A DNA stretch of 64,000 bases from Bondarzewia mesenterica (lineage: Eukaryota > Basidiomycota > Agaricomycetes > Russulales > Bondarzewiaceae): the NCBI GenBank assembly GCA_004802705.1, contig SGPL01000134.1:1-64000 (forward strand), in the 5' to 3' direction. Position 1 is the stretch's first letter; every line of letters starts with the position of its first letter. Positions 21,051 to 31,986 of the stretch are shown in pieces. The notes beneath the pieces were generated by a model, which was not told the DNA's origin, searched no databases, and was given only the letters and a program-made list of their open reading frames with translations. The translations under genes were made by a program, and so were the position numbers.

Positions 21051-22218
21051 GAGTTGCGCGTGAGTGCGGAAGGCTTCTTTCCCAACTCTTTTTCTTCGAT
21101 CATGTTCTCACCATTGATTCGTTGGATAGGAAGGAACCCAGGAGTCGAGGGTTATTAATCAAACCTCTCACCCGGCTTTTTAATGTACTTTATTTCTCGT
21201 TCCAGGCTGATTAAATAGTCCTGACTCCTTTTTTGCGATTTGCTTGCGTTATTAGAGCGCTTTTTAGAGAACTTGAGAACTATGGTATAAATACAACATG
21301 GTTCTCCACCATTGAATAGAAAGGAAACGCTGCACAATTCGGAGGAGTATTCATACGTTTTGCGGATGCGTTGGAGTTTCGATCTCGTGTTAAGAACGGT
21401 CGATCTCGGATTATTGCATGTCAGCTGTCATCATGCGACATGCGATTAACATGGGATATCTGAGTGGACAGGAAAAAAACAATGAGTCGTTGCATAGGCT
21501 GGGGGAGCACAGACCTGAGTGCAGGGTTAAGGTCTGAAGAGTTCTGACCTTGACGCTCTCGTGCATGTCCCGGAACTTCGAACAATTAACACCTGTATAC
21601 GTGAGTGAAGAGAAGTCAGCGCTATTGCATTCCATGGAAGAGCCCAGGACGTTGAATGGAAGAACAATTTTGCTTATCGTGTCCGCAATGAGGTTGCTTG
21701 AATGAAAGAAACAACTACAACTTCAGGAGAGTCATGAAAGGTTGACAACAATACATCGCCAACAGCTTGTGTGTAAGTCATGGACGCATTTGCGGTCCGG
21801 CCCGTCTTAAACTTTGATTTTGCATTTCGCCCCTGGCTGGATTCCTATGTACTTGACGAGTACTTACGGTCACCTCGGATTAATGAGTTCTTATCCTGTG
21901 AGAAAATTGTAGGCACAGGTACCCTATGTAAGGCTTCTGCATTCACGCGGGATCGCGGAGACGAGCACACTCGGAAAGGCGTACCCGACGTGATGATCCC
22001 AGGACGTCTTCTACAATGACAATGGTAAGTCCTCGGACAAGCTGCGCACGTCTATGTGAAGCGATACAGACGGCCATGGAAAGCGCTCATCCACAGAAGT
22101 CAGCATGCCATAAACATCTGTGAGATGGCACGACATGCGTGAACGAACCTCCACAACCAATAGACAACTCTGGCTGACGAGATGAGACTCGCAGAACTAG
22201 TACCATCGGTCGCCTGCT
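21051..22218. other. Intergenic; nothing clear
   Basis: No gene is supported. An ORF at 21780-22019 (plus) may belong to the decayed kinase that becomes recognisable at 22219, but has no diagnostic motif. Confidence 0.25.
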
Positions 22219-22800
22219 ATGGGAGTACTCTTTCCGACTTGGAACTCCTCAAAGGACTGCACGCGGCGCTTGATGGTGAACGTGCTTCAAATGTCTATAG
22301 TGATACTCATCACTGACGGTGTTTTTCAGCGCACAAATTTCTCCGTGATCGAGACATCTTTCAATACGATGTCGATCCTGGCAACGTCCTTGTTGCTGAA
22401 AATTCGCAAGAGGTTCTGCTTGGGGGAGAAGATTTCCTTTCTGATCTCGACCCGGCTTGGATGAAACCAGACACGTTAATAAGAATGGTAGAAAAAAATG
22501 GAGCCTGCAAAAAAAAGGAACGATAACATGACAGCTTAAGTATACGCTGACGGAAGAGACAAGGAGGGCAAGAACCAACTTTGAGACCCAGAGGTGCTGC
22601 TTTGTCGGTAGGTTTTTGCCGAGCTCTTCCCTGCAACCTGAGCATGTCCTGATGCTCCAACCAGACACGTTTCAATTCATGACGACTGAGCTTCTAGAAG
22701 GCATTGATAACGTAGAACAAGTTGTGCAAACCGCCGAGCATGACGTGGAATCATTCGTCTGAGTTCTAGCTAGGATCCGTGACGGCGTTAGTATGAGAAA
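22219..22800 (+). pseudogene. FunK1-type kinase, C-terminal half, decayed
   Basis: Across two frames and a possible intron (ending tttttcag at 22330) the sequence reads LSDLELLKGLHAALDG, then HKFLRDRDIFQYDVDPGNVL (catalytic loop; FunK1 usually has H-x-D-x-S-x-G-N), FLSDLDPAWM (DxD/DFG-like), DTFQFMTTELLEG and TAEHDVESFV, stop, VLARIRDGV. The catalytic-loop His-Arg is replaced by Gln-Tyr. The TGA at 22760 stands where Trp is expected. It is on the same strand as the N-terminal half at 14.3-15.7 kb and begins almost exactly where that half ends. It may be the same gene split by about 6.5 kb, or a second, independent fragment. Confidence 0.6.
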
Positions 22801-23070
22801 GCTGTGCGCTACTGTTAATTGGCACCAATTGCGTGGGATCGCCTTGATTTGGATATTGGTGCGGCACTGTCATTGCGGTCATACACCGTGTCGCGGCATT
22901 GAACTTGAAGAGACTTGAAGTATACAACAAACATAAGCTCCTCCGAGTCCTGACCGTCTCTCAACTTCATCAGAGGTAAGCTCATGACTTTCTGTATAAT
23001 AAGCATAGAACAATCTGAATTTGCAATGCATTTCTAACTTACGACTTGTTCAGTCTCGTTCTCGTGATTA
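22801..23070. other. Upstream flank of the FG-GAP gene
   Basis: No gene seen; presumably promoter and 5' UTR of the gene starting at 23071. Confidence 0.3.
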
Positions 23071-25890
23071 TTGACCGTGACAATCACGATGCACCTCTTC
23101 CTTAGGCGACGAAAACCTCCAAGATTTGTGTTAGCATTTCTCTTTTACACTTGTCTCCTTGCCCTCGTCGCGCCTGTGTATGGAATCTGGCCGTTTTCCC
23201 CGAAACGATTCACTGGTAATGCGCTCTTGACGGCGGGGCGAATGGGGGTGGATGACGATGGCAGAGTCATTGCATTTGGAGACTTCAACGGAGATCAATT
23301 GTGTGTATCCTGTATGAAATATCTGATGTACGATTTAAGGGCTAATGTCCAACAGCTCTGATATCATCACCCTTGGGTCTGATCAGCACACGCTTTCTAT
23401 ATACCTCTGGAATCATGGTGTGTCCCTCGATTCTTCAACCCGGACCGAATGCTTTAATACCTCGCAGAGAAGTTCCACTTCACTCGTACTGCATCCTTTC
23501 GCCATCCTCAGCGAGTCTACAATGTCGTGCCGGGTGACTTCACCCATGACGGGACACTAGACATCCTCGTGATGTCACAAAGCCCTTCGTCCAATGAGCT
23601 CGCTATGTCGTTGTACCCTGCGAAATCTGGCGGAGGATTTGGTATGCTGCGTTTTTTGTATTTTTTGTACAGTAGTGTTCGCTGACTACTTTGCACTGAA
23701 GACATGGATCCAATATACGTCCCGCCATCCACATTGTCACAACCCATTCCTCTTGATATTGACGGGGACATGAAAATTGATCTGTTGGGCCTTCGTTCTC
23801 GTGGATCCTCCTCGCCTAAGATCTGGCAGAACATTTGGAACGTTTCGGAGCCCAGTCATTCTTTATACACTGTGTATGTTACAGTTCTCGTTGTAGAAGG
23901 TCGCACTGACTTTATGCGCTTAGTATTGATCCACCGTTCAAGGGTATTCAGTGTAAATTATCTAATCCACACAGCAATGCCTTCATTGATCTCAATGGTG
24001 ACTGTCTTGCTGGTACGTTTTGCTCTGTTCGATAAGTTTGATTTCAGGAGCGTGGCCTACCACTGAATTTACGTTTGTACAGATATCTTTCTTGTGTGTG
24101 ATGACTCGTCAGGCCAAAAGTCATTCCAGATATGGGTAAACAACAAAGACGACGGGTTCTCACTCGCGCAGAGTGAACGTTTACCACAGGGAACCCAGTC
24201 CGTCACATTTGCTGACATGGGTGCGTAAAGTCAACGTCACGCGACTTACCAAGCTAACCCTACGATTTCTCGGTTTGCCCGCTCTCTTTTCTTTGCGTAC
24301 TTCACAGATCGTGATGGCACTATCGACCTCCTGATAACGACGTGCACCTCTGTCTCCTCCAGGACAGGACTCGGAACAGGCTGCTCTCTCAACATCGCAT
24401 ACAACAAGCAACTACCGCTTTGCACTTCCTCTTCCTCTGCGTTGATATTATCGGCTCCTTTAAATGAATCCGTTGAAGATGGGCAAAAAAAGAAGACATG
24501 CCGGCGACCCGACGAACTCTGTTCCGCCGATCCAAATTTCAGGTTTGATTTCGAAGGTACCGTATGTATTATTGTGAAGTTGCATCAATTCGCTTCCCTG
24601 GCTGACTGATGCGCGACGTGCAATTCTAGTCCTACGTCTCGCTCCCTATATCTACACTACTTCCTTCACAATCGTCCCGATCGTCACTCCTAGTCCTAGA
24701 CACATCTTTCTCACCCCCTCTACCCGTCCCTCCGCGCCTGGGCGACGCGAACCTGGATGGTTTCCCTGACTTGCTCATTGTCACCAGCACCACGGTGGAT
24801 CACGCACGGAGGCCAAGATTGATTTACTCTGATATATGCGGCGGGAAGGGCGTTATGGGGTGCGACGTCCCTGGCGCACGGAGGGGGTGGAAGGAGGTTA
24901 AGAAGAACGCGGATGCGCTCGGGAATGTAAGTGATGCGAGGGGGGTTGCATTCCTGGATATGGATGAAGATGTAGGTGCTCTGATTCTCGAATTTAGCGT
25001 GGTTGTCGTACTTATGGTGGTTGACACTGCAGGGCACCCTGGATATCATGGTACAGCGTACGGGAGAGCAGGGCCAGGGCAATGTTCTCTTCGTGCAAAA
25101 CAACTTTTATTATGATGCGTTCTTCATGAAGGCTATTGGTGCGCCCCATTTGTTATATTTTATCACTGTTATCACCTTTTCTCACTTTTGAACGTAGTGC
25201 TGAACGGTGCGTGTATCAGTGGATGGTGCACACCGTCAGACGGTAGCGAGAGATATCGCGTATGTTTTCTACTCATTGCAATGGCATACTAGGACAGATT
25301 TCTCAAGCAATGGGTATCTATCGTAGCCCTTCGGCGTGAGCTACTCAGGCGCGAGCTACAAGTACACGGTGCTCGATACATCTGGCCGTCGTTCAGCCGC
25401 CCAGGGTATCCACTTCCTTCCCTCGTTCTCGATGTCCCCTAATAGCACTTCTTCTCCAGTCGCTCAACTTCCACAAACGTCCTACCAATCTCTGCAAACG
25501 CCCTATGTCTTCTTCGGCCTCGGTCGCACAAATAACTACATTGAAAACCTGTTCGCAGGTTCGACGAAGCATACTGCGCAGCATTTCATCAACCTCGAGA
25601 TGGTGATCCCGAACTCGAAGATTGTTATCAATCCATCGGAGACCGACGATGTTTGGCGAAAGGAGCTGTACTTGCGTCCTGGGGAGTGGATCCCGTGGGT
25701 GGGTGTGAGTGTTATTGCGACGACGGTCGGCCTTGCCGGGGTAGTGCTTGTGCTACATCTAAACGAGAAGGTGAGTTTATTCGAGCCAGAGCGGATGACG
25801 ACGCATGCCCTGATGACATGTTTTTTAAAGAGGGAGGATGAGCTAGAAAGGAGACGGGCGTCTCATCACATCAATTTCGATGCACTGTAG
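23071..25890 (+). CDS. FG-GAP repeat membrane protein, ITFG1/TIP (LINKIN) family
   Basis: ATG 23071 (or the in-frame ATG at 23089) is followed by a basic stretch and a hydrophobic segment (FVLAFLFYTCLLALVAPVYG), a signal anchor or signal peptide. Exons joined over about ten introns give calcium-binding-type FG-GAP motifs: FGDFNGDQ (first exon end), PLDIDGDMKIDLLGL (23750s), FADMDRDGTIDLLI (24210-24330, split by an intron) and DANLDGFPDLLI (24750). The C-terminal part has GVSYSGASYKYTVLDTSG, QLPQTSYQSLQTPYVFFGLG and RTNNYIENLF, a block strongly conserved in ITFG1/T-cell immunomodulatory protein homologues. One transmembrane segment (IPWVGVSVIATTVGLAGVVL) is near the end and the tail is EDELERRRASHHINFDAL. 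The stop is at 25888-25890. Metazoan members act in cell adhesion and bind RUVBL proteins; the fungal role is unknown. Confidence 0.88.
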
Positions 25891-26329
25891 CTTAGGTTTG
25901 GCTAATATGTAGGCGGGCGTTCTGCTCATCAGTGCTTGTCGCAGTTTGGGGTTCGGATTGGACTTGTGGTGTATTCTGTATAATATGGAGTTCTATTTTC
26001 GAGACAGGATCAGTTTATGACAGCTGATCGTGAATGTCGGCCAAATTTCATGGCATAACTTGATTCGCCTTCAATGAGCGTCTCACGGTTGTCGCCTCCG
26101 ACTAGCTCAGACTGCTCTTCCTCAGAGAACATTCTATCTGTTTTGACTCATGCAAAACATATTAGTCCGCGCGTCTTCCGCACTGTGCAACACCGCATGG
26201 CAAAGCGAACCGTCTGGCTCGAGTCGGAAGTCGGTATAACAAACGTTCGAATTCTACCCATCTTCCCATAATCACATAGGCATTCTCCGCCTTCAATTTC
26301 TTAACATCTTCAGATTAACCATCTCCATC
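25891..26329. other. Intergenic between FG-GAP and LOG genes
   Basis: No further gene supported; the 26074-26271 ORF has no recognisable content. Confidence 0.3.
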
Positions 26330-27384
26330 ATGTCTGCCGCACCAATGTCAACACCAAAGCCCCCATCTCAGACGGTCGCAGTCTATTGCGCGTCGTCGAC
26401 GGGAAAGCACCCCGCCTACCGAAGTGCGGCAGTCTGTGAGTACAAAATCGCGCCATCTCGGCCTGTTTGACGCGTCCGAATTTTGAATCTGATCATCCTG
26501 CGGCATAGCGCTGGGCCATGCGCTCGCAGCTGCAAAGCGCGCGCTCGTCTATGGCGGCGGATTAAGTGGAATCATGGGCATCGTGTCCGGCGCGGTCCTG
26601 GAGGGCGGCGGGGACGTTACGGGTGTCATTCCGTTCGCCATGGCCGCTGGTGGCGGTGAGCGCGAGAAGAGTGAAGAGCCGACGCTGCACGTTAAGCTGA
26701 ATGAGAAGGGCCGAGAAAAGGTGCGTGCGCTTGCTTGGTCTGCAGGAACCGTTTGGTCATGTTGTAGCGTATATGCGGTAAATGCAGGTGGAGACGGTCA
26801 GTCAGACTGGTACATGGTAATTTCGAGCAGTGAACTTGGGTAGGCTGATTGTGATGTTGCATTTAACAGATCGTTGTTCAATCGATGCATGAGCGCAAGG
26901 TGGAGATGGCCAAACGGGCAGGCGGGTTCATAGGCCTGCCAGGTGGCTTTGGCACTTTTGAAGAGGTGAATCGGATACTTACTCTCATCGCACGTCAATC
27001 TCGTTCACATACTGTATTCTAGATCTTGGAGGTAACGACATGGTCTCAACTCGGCATCCACAGCAAACGTTCGTCTTCGCACTCTTCTGACTCATGCATG
27101 GGCCGTTTTGCTTATCACCTTCTTCCCTCTGCGCAGCCGTCGTCCTCGTCAACGTCCTCGGCTTCTTCGAGCCCCTGCGCGCCATGATCCAGCGTGCCGT
27201 CAGTGACGGCTTCATCCAGCAGCACAACGAGCACCTGATCGTGTTCGTAGATGGGCCCGCCGACCAAGCAGAACATGAGACGTTCGACTGGGGTTCTGCC
27301 GCGCTCACTGCATTGGATGGGTGGTGCCGGGGTGCCCCCGCACTCTTTGACTGGACGGTGAAGGGAGGGCTAGAGGTCTCGTAA
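26330..27384 (+). CDS. LOG-family protein (cytokinin riboside 5'-monophosphate phosphoribohydrolase-like)
   Basis: ATG 26330 begins [20 protein letters not shown]. Five exons give [59 protein letters not shown], then [20 protein letters not shown] ending in the family signature PGGFGTFEE, followed by [21 protein letters not shown] and [12 protein letters not shown]. PGGxGTxxE and the upstream GGG.SG.MG match the LOG/lysine decarboxylase-like Rossmann fold that releases free cytokinin bases from their nucleotides. The stop TAA is at 27382-27384. Introns are short and canonical; the one before ILEVTT splits the signature's last Glu from the next exon. Fungal members may make cytokinins or simply clear modified nucleotides. 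It converges with the TrpRS gene. Confidence 0.9.
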
Positions 27385-27624
27385 TGGATGAACAATTTTT
27401 TTTTTGCGTTTGGAGATCTCTTCATCTCGAGGAGGTCAAGTTCTACTCGCGTCTACTGACCATATCCAATATATTTATTAACTCATCCCCCGTCAATATC
27501 TTGCTGATGCTTGCGCTCTTCTATACGTACATGCTAAGGGTACAGTAACATCAAAGGACTGCACCCCGGAATCTACTAAGTCTTCCAACAGTATCTTTTT
27601 TGCTTCACCTCCGGCACCGTACAG

Positions 27625-29458
27625 TCAGGCCGCCGGGGTCGCGTCCGATTGGGGCTTCTTACCGAACATGGGGGTGATTTTCCGGTTGGCGTTCATGAAC
27701 GCGCGGACCTGGTCGTCTGTAACCTTGGCCCTTTTCTAGAAATGGCCGAAAAATTTGTTAAAACGAACTAGCAGGTTAAAAGTGAAAGCTGCCTTGACGC
27801 ACGTCCTGGAAATCCTTGACGAACGCCTGGAGCACCTGGACACACTTCGCCTTCAGCTGGCCAGTGAGAAGACGGCCGGCACGGTATTCCTGTTCAGCGG
27901 ATGTTATGAATACAAGACCTTCTCAATAAGCAAAGATTTCACAAACCTTGCCAATATTTTCAAGTTCCTCATCGTCCTCCAGGAAGAAGCTCAGGTACTG
28001 ATAACTGACATCGACTTCCGTGTCTCCACCGAGCCTCCTATGCTCCTCCTCCGTCTCCTTTCCGCCACTGAAGCCATGACGATTGATCTTGGTTTTGATC
28101 TGACCGGGTGCGTCGGTCATGAAAATGCTGGAATTGACGTCCGATGCGCTCATCTTCGTCTGTGGGCCCTGGAGCGCGGGGAAAAACTTGGCGTGCAGGA
28201 GAGCGGGCTTTGGGTATTTGAGCTTTTGCGCGACGTCGCGCGTCAGGCGGAAGTACGGGTCTTGGTCAATCGCGCAGGGGATCAGACTCGGGATGTTGGA
28301 TGCCTCGCCGAAGATGTGCGGGAATGAATTGGAGAAGGATGGTGCAGCTTGGATCGCGGCGAAGTGGATCTTCCCGATGTTATCGCTGCAGGCCACGCCG
28401 AGGAACCAACAAGTGACGAGAAAAAGAAAGCGGAAATCAGATTGAGTGAGAAGGGGAAGGAATGAGATGTGAGACTTGCGAGTCATTGAAGCCGAAGGTC
28501 GCTTTCGCTTGATTGAGCGTGATCTGTCGCGAGATCTTCGACACGTTTCTGTAGAACGGTCCGCCGACGTAGTCATAGTCGCTGAATATAAACGTCTTCT
28601 CGAGGTCGAACCCGACCGCGATGATGTCGCGCGCGTTCTGGAAGGCATACTTGTACGTCTGTTCTACCTTCAGCTCGTGCTTGAACAAGAACTTTTCGTC
28701 ATCTGCATAACGTCGTAAGAATTTATGTAGGAAGTGGCATACGAAAGGCTCTACCTGTCAGCTGGACAACGAGTGGTACGTTGAAGACATCCTGCAACCA
28801 CCTGAGATGTGTTGGACCGAGAAGATACACGGTGAATTTACATGATACGTACTTTGTGAAAACGAAGGGGATCATGTGTCCGAGATGCATGCTGTCGCTA
28901 CTTGGACCGCGGCCCGTGTAGAGGAAGAACGGCTTCCCCTGCTCGTAGCGATCGAGGATTTTGTCAAACTCACTGTATCATCCATCGTAATCAGCTACTA
29001 AAACATACTCATCCGTGCCCACCATCGCTGTCGTTTCCCAGCGAGCCGACGCGGAAACGTCACTTACCGATGCGAGAAGAAAGTTCCCCGACGCAGCAGG
29101 ACGTGTGGCCTATGCCCCGTCAACCGCTCAAAGCGCTCCAGCAGCACATTGTCAATGCGCCGCGTCCCAAACTGGTCGATCAGCTTGTCGTAGTCAATAG
29201 CGAGCTGCTGGCCGTCACTCGACACGGAACCCTGCACATCCCACGGCGTTACCACTTGCGCGTGTGCCGTCGACGGGTCGGCGGGCTTGATCGCGTGGGG
29301 CTCGTGCGGCGCATGTTCTGATGGACTAAAGAGTCCGTGAGATGCCTTGTAAATTATGCTTGGACGGCCAAGGACCGATGAACTCACGATGAGAGGGACG
29401 TCGCCTCCATCTTGCTCGCCAGGGCCTCTGCTGGGGTAGATGATGCAGGATCGCTCAT
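27625..29458 (-). CDS. WRS1: Cytosolic tryptophanyl-tRNA synthetase
   Basis: ATG at 29458 begins [20 protein letters not shown]. Exon 2 contains [25 protein letters not shown] and RRGTFFSHR, then [20 protein letters not shown] (the class I HIGH-type motif is HLGH), [44 protein letters not shown] (the KMSKS-type ATP loop) and [20 protein letters not shown]. The last exons are [40 protein letters not shown] and [20 protein letters not shown], ending at TGA 27625. This is the eukaryotic cytosolic form, charging tRNA-Trp for translation. No WHEP extension is visible. Several short introns; all key motifs are intact. Confidence 0.95.
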
Positions 29459-29947
29459 CTTGGATGGTTTTTAATTGAGCAGAACCTGATGTATGGAGAG
29501 CGATGGGGCGGAGTATAGCGTGTGCTTGCACTGCTGGAGAAACTCAGAAATTATACGATCACGCTCGAGTCAGGACAAATGAAGTCGGTTATCTTTAGAT
29601 CGGGTTATCTTATCTCTGACTATCTTGAACGATCAATGGCTTCAACGATGCCTCACAAGGGTTTGTAGCCTTTTGTAGTGCATTAGATTTCCCTCGCTGA
29701 TTGCCTGTCAACACTTGTAAGCTTGACTTCCAGTAGGCACAAACGAAAACCTGAAAGATCTAATTCCATCGCTACATCCAAGCAATACAATTGCAGTTAC
29801 AGAGACACCCATCACAATCGACTAGTAACGCAAGATGCAACTGTGATATATGGTATCTAAAGAGTCCACGGGATCAAGAAATCCATCACATCCATTAGGT
29901 AGATCTTCAAAATCGTCATAAGAGTGAGAAGCAACCTGGTCCATCTT

Positions 29948-31628
29948 TCATGAGGTGGGAATACAAGAAAGACTCTACGGGAAGAGGAGAGCGAGAAGAG
30001 CAGAGGAAGCGCAAGCAAGGAGCGCGTGGGGTATGCTCGAGAGCGGAGATATCGATAGGGCACCGCTCGAACCGGGGACGGGGAGGAAATGCTCAGAATC
30101 CACTTTTTGCTGAGCAGCGGATTCCTGATCGGGGAGGAAGCAACAATGGTGTCGGAAGAGCAAACGAAAGGAGATACAGAGGAACGGACCTTGAACGCCA
30201 CCAAGCCGACGATGACGCCGAGAGCGAAGAATATGAATGCTATGATGAGCCACAGGACACCCCAGACTGTACAGAGGGTCAAGGAATCAGTGTAAGATGC
30301 GGTGATTGAAAGGTCTATGAATGGGCATCTGCCAAGAAGAGAAAATTTCACCTCGCGAAGGACAGCAACCGCAGATGTCGGCGAATGCAGAGGCGTCCGA
30401 GGTGTTCACTTTTCGGGAGATGGTATCATCTGCTCATAGAAAGGGAATGGTCGTGTGAGATCCGAGGATAAGGTACTAAGGAAGAAGTTGACGGACCTAT
30501 GACGTCCCAGAGAACGTACAGACACGACATGACGCCGATGAAAAGGACCTGTCGTCCGAGATCAAAATTAGATGCGATAAGAGGGGCAAGTGAGGGGGCA
30601 AGTGAGGGGGAAAAGGTTGGGGAGTCAAGAGTACATACCAGATATCTCAACGCGGCGCCGCCCGCGACAAACCAAAATAACACTATCAGTCCCGACATAC
30701 CCAAAATCAACACCCACGTCCTGAGCCCGCCGTCAGGACCATATGCACAAAACTGAGCTTCCGAAAGGGAACAAAAAACGTACAACCAGTTCCTGCGCGC
30801 CCACCAGAGAGTAAACAAGAAGAATCCGGCGAGTACGAGCGAAGCGATCTTGCTCGCATTGGTATCAAATCCGCACGCGATGAGCACCGCACCGATGAAC
30901 GACGAGCCAAGGTAACCCGCAGGGAGTGTTATCCATGGGATGCCGCCCGACATGCGTGTTGAGCCGCCCTCGTCCGCTACGACCGAGTAATCAGCACGTC
31001 ACAGGATCAGGATGGGAGAAGAGGGCGCATACGGTCTAACTCGATTGAGTGGATGTGCGCGCATGTTAGTACACCCATGAAGGCATGGCTCATCTGCGCT
31101 GCACGATCAGCTCCTGAATCGAGACGGGAAACCAGGTTGACAAAGAAGACAAACTCACTTCGTGGAATCCAACTGTGAGCAATCTACAAGACAGGTTTCT
31201 CTCTCAACTCAAAGGCTATCAAGCGACCCTAAGACTCACTTGAAAGGATAAACTGCAATTACAAGCACAAGCGACCAGTCAGCTCAGCTCAACATTCCAC
31301 CCCACACCACGAAGCGCACAGGGGGGTCGGACGAGCACCCTCCACCCCAAGCAACGGATCGAAATATCGAAACAGTACTACTAGGACTCACTTATGAAAT
31401 TCAGATATGGCACATGCCTGCAGTGTGCATAAGACGTTCAAAATTTCTTCAGCTACAAATCCACGCCTCGCAGACTCACCAAAGTATAGCTATAGCCACG
31501 ACATAACAACCCGCCACAATCAGCGTCGTCCGTTGCGTGTCGTTCGGTGTGATCCGCGACTGAAAGTCGCGCACATAGCGGAACGTCGTGGACGCGTGCA
31601 GCGACTGGTCATACGCGAGTATTGGCAT
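29948..31628 (-). CDS. M50B-like integral membrane metallopeptidase
   Basis: ATG at 31628 starts MPILAYDQSLHASTTFRYVR. After the first exon come three very short exons: 26 nt (31392-31417), 13 nt (31240-31252) and 25 nt (31159-31183). They splice to LWHVPYLNFIIYPFKLLTVG FHE; the next exon gives MSHAFMGVLTCAHIHSIELD, so the zinc motif HEMSH (HExxH) straddles an intron. Next are EGGSTRMSGGIPWITLPAGY, several membrane segments (LILGMSGLIVLFWFVAGGAA, VLFIGVMSCLYVLWDVI) with IDD, SDASAFADICGC and a last membrane helix VWGVLWLIIAFIFFALGVIV. This matches fungal M50B-like proteins of unknown substrate. The 3' end is uncertain: splicing a roughly 200-nt intron gives a stop at 29948, while reading through gives a stop near 29857. 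Confidence 0.85.
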
Positions 31629-31986
31629 AAATTGGAGATTGGAGATGGGTATCTTTTAATGAGTGGCGAAGAAGTGGGCGAAGAAGTCGACAAGAGCTTA
31701 TATAAATGAAATCGCGCAGCCAAGCTGAGACAAAGCTGTTCCCCGCAGCATATCGTCTCAGCCACGGATTTCGCACCGGACTGGCCCGATCTCAGATGAA
31801 CAGCTCTCGCACAACTCAGGCAGTGATAGTTCCCTATGGCATGAAGTACGATTGCATGAAGCGAGAATAATTAGGACATGACAGCTACAGTACACAGATG
31901 GTATTAATAACAAACAGGCGACAAGCAGCTAGAACAACAGCGACAATAAGACAAAAAGAGAAAAAAACAACTAGCTCGCCTATAGA
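31629..31986. other. Short intergenic: M50B promoter, eEF3 3' end
   Basis: No gene. This is the only space between two co-directional minus-strand genes. TATATAAG-type sequence occurs near 31700 on the minus strand and could be the M50B core promoter. Confidence 0.3.
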
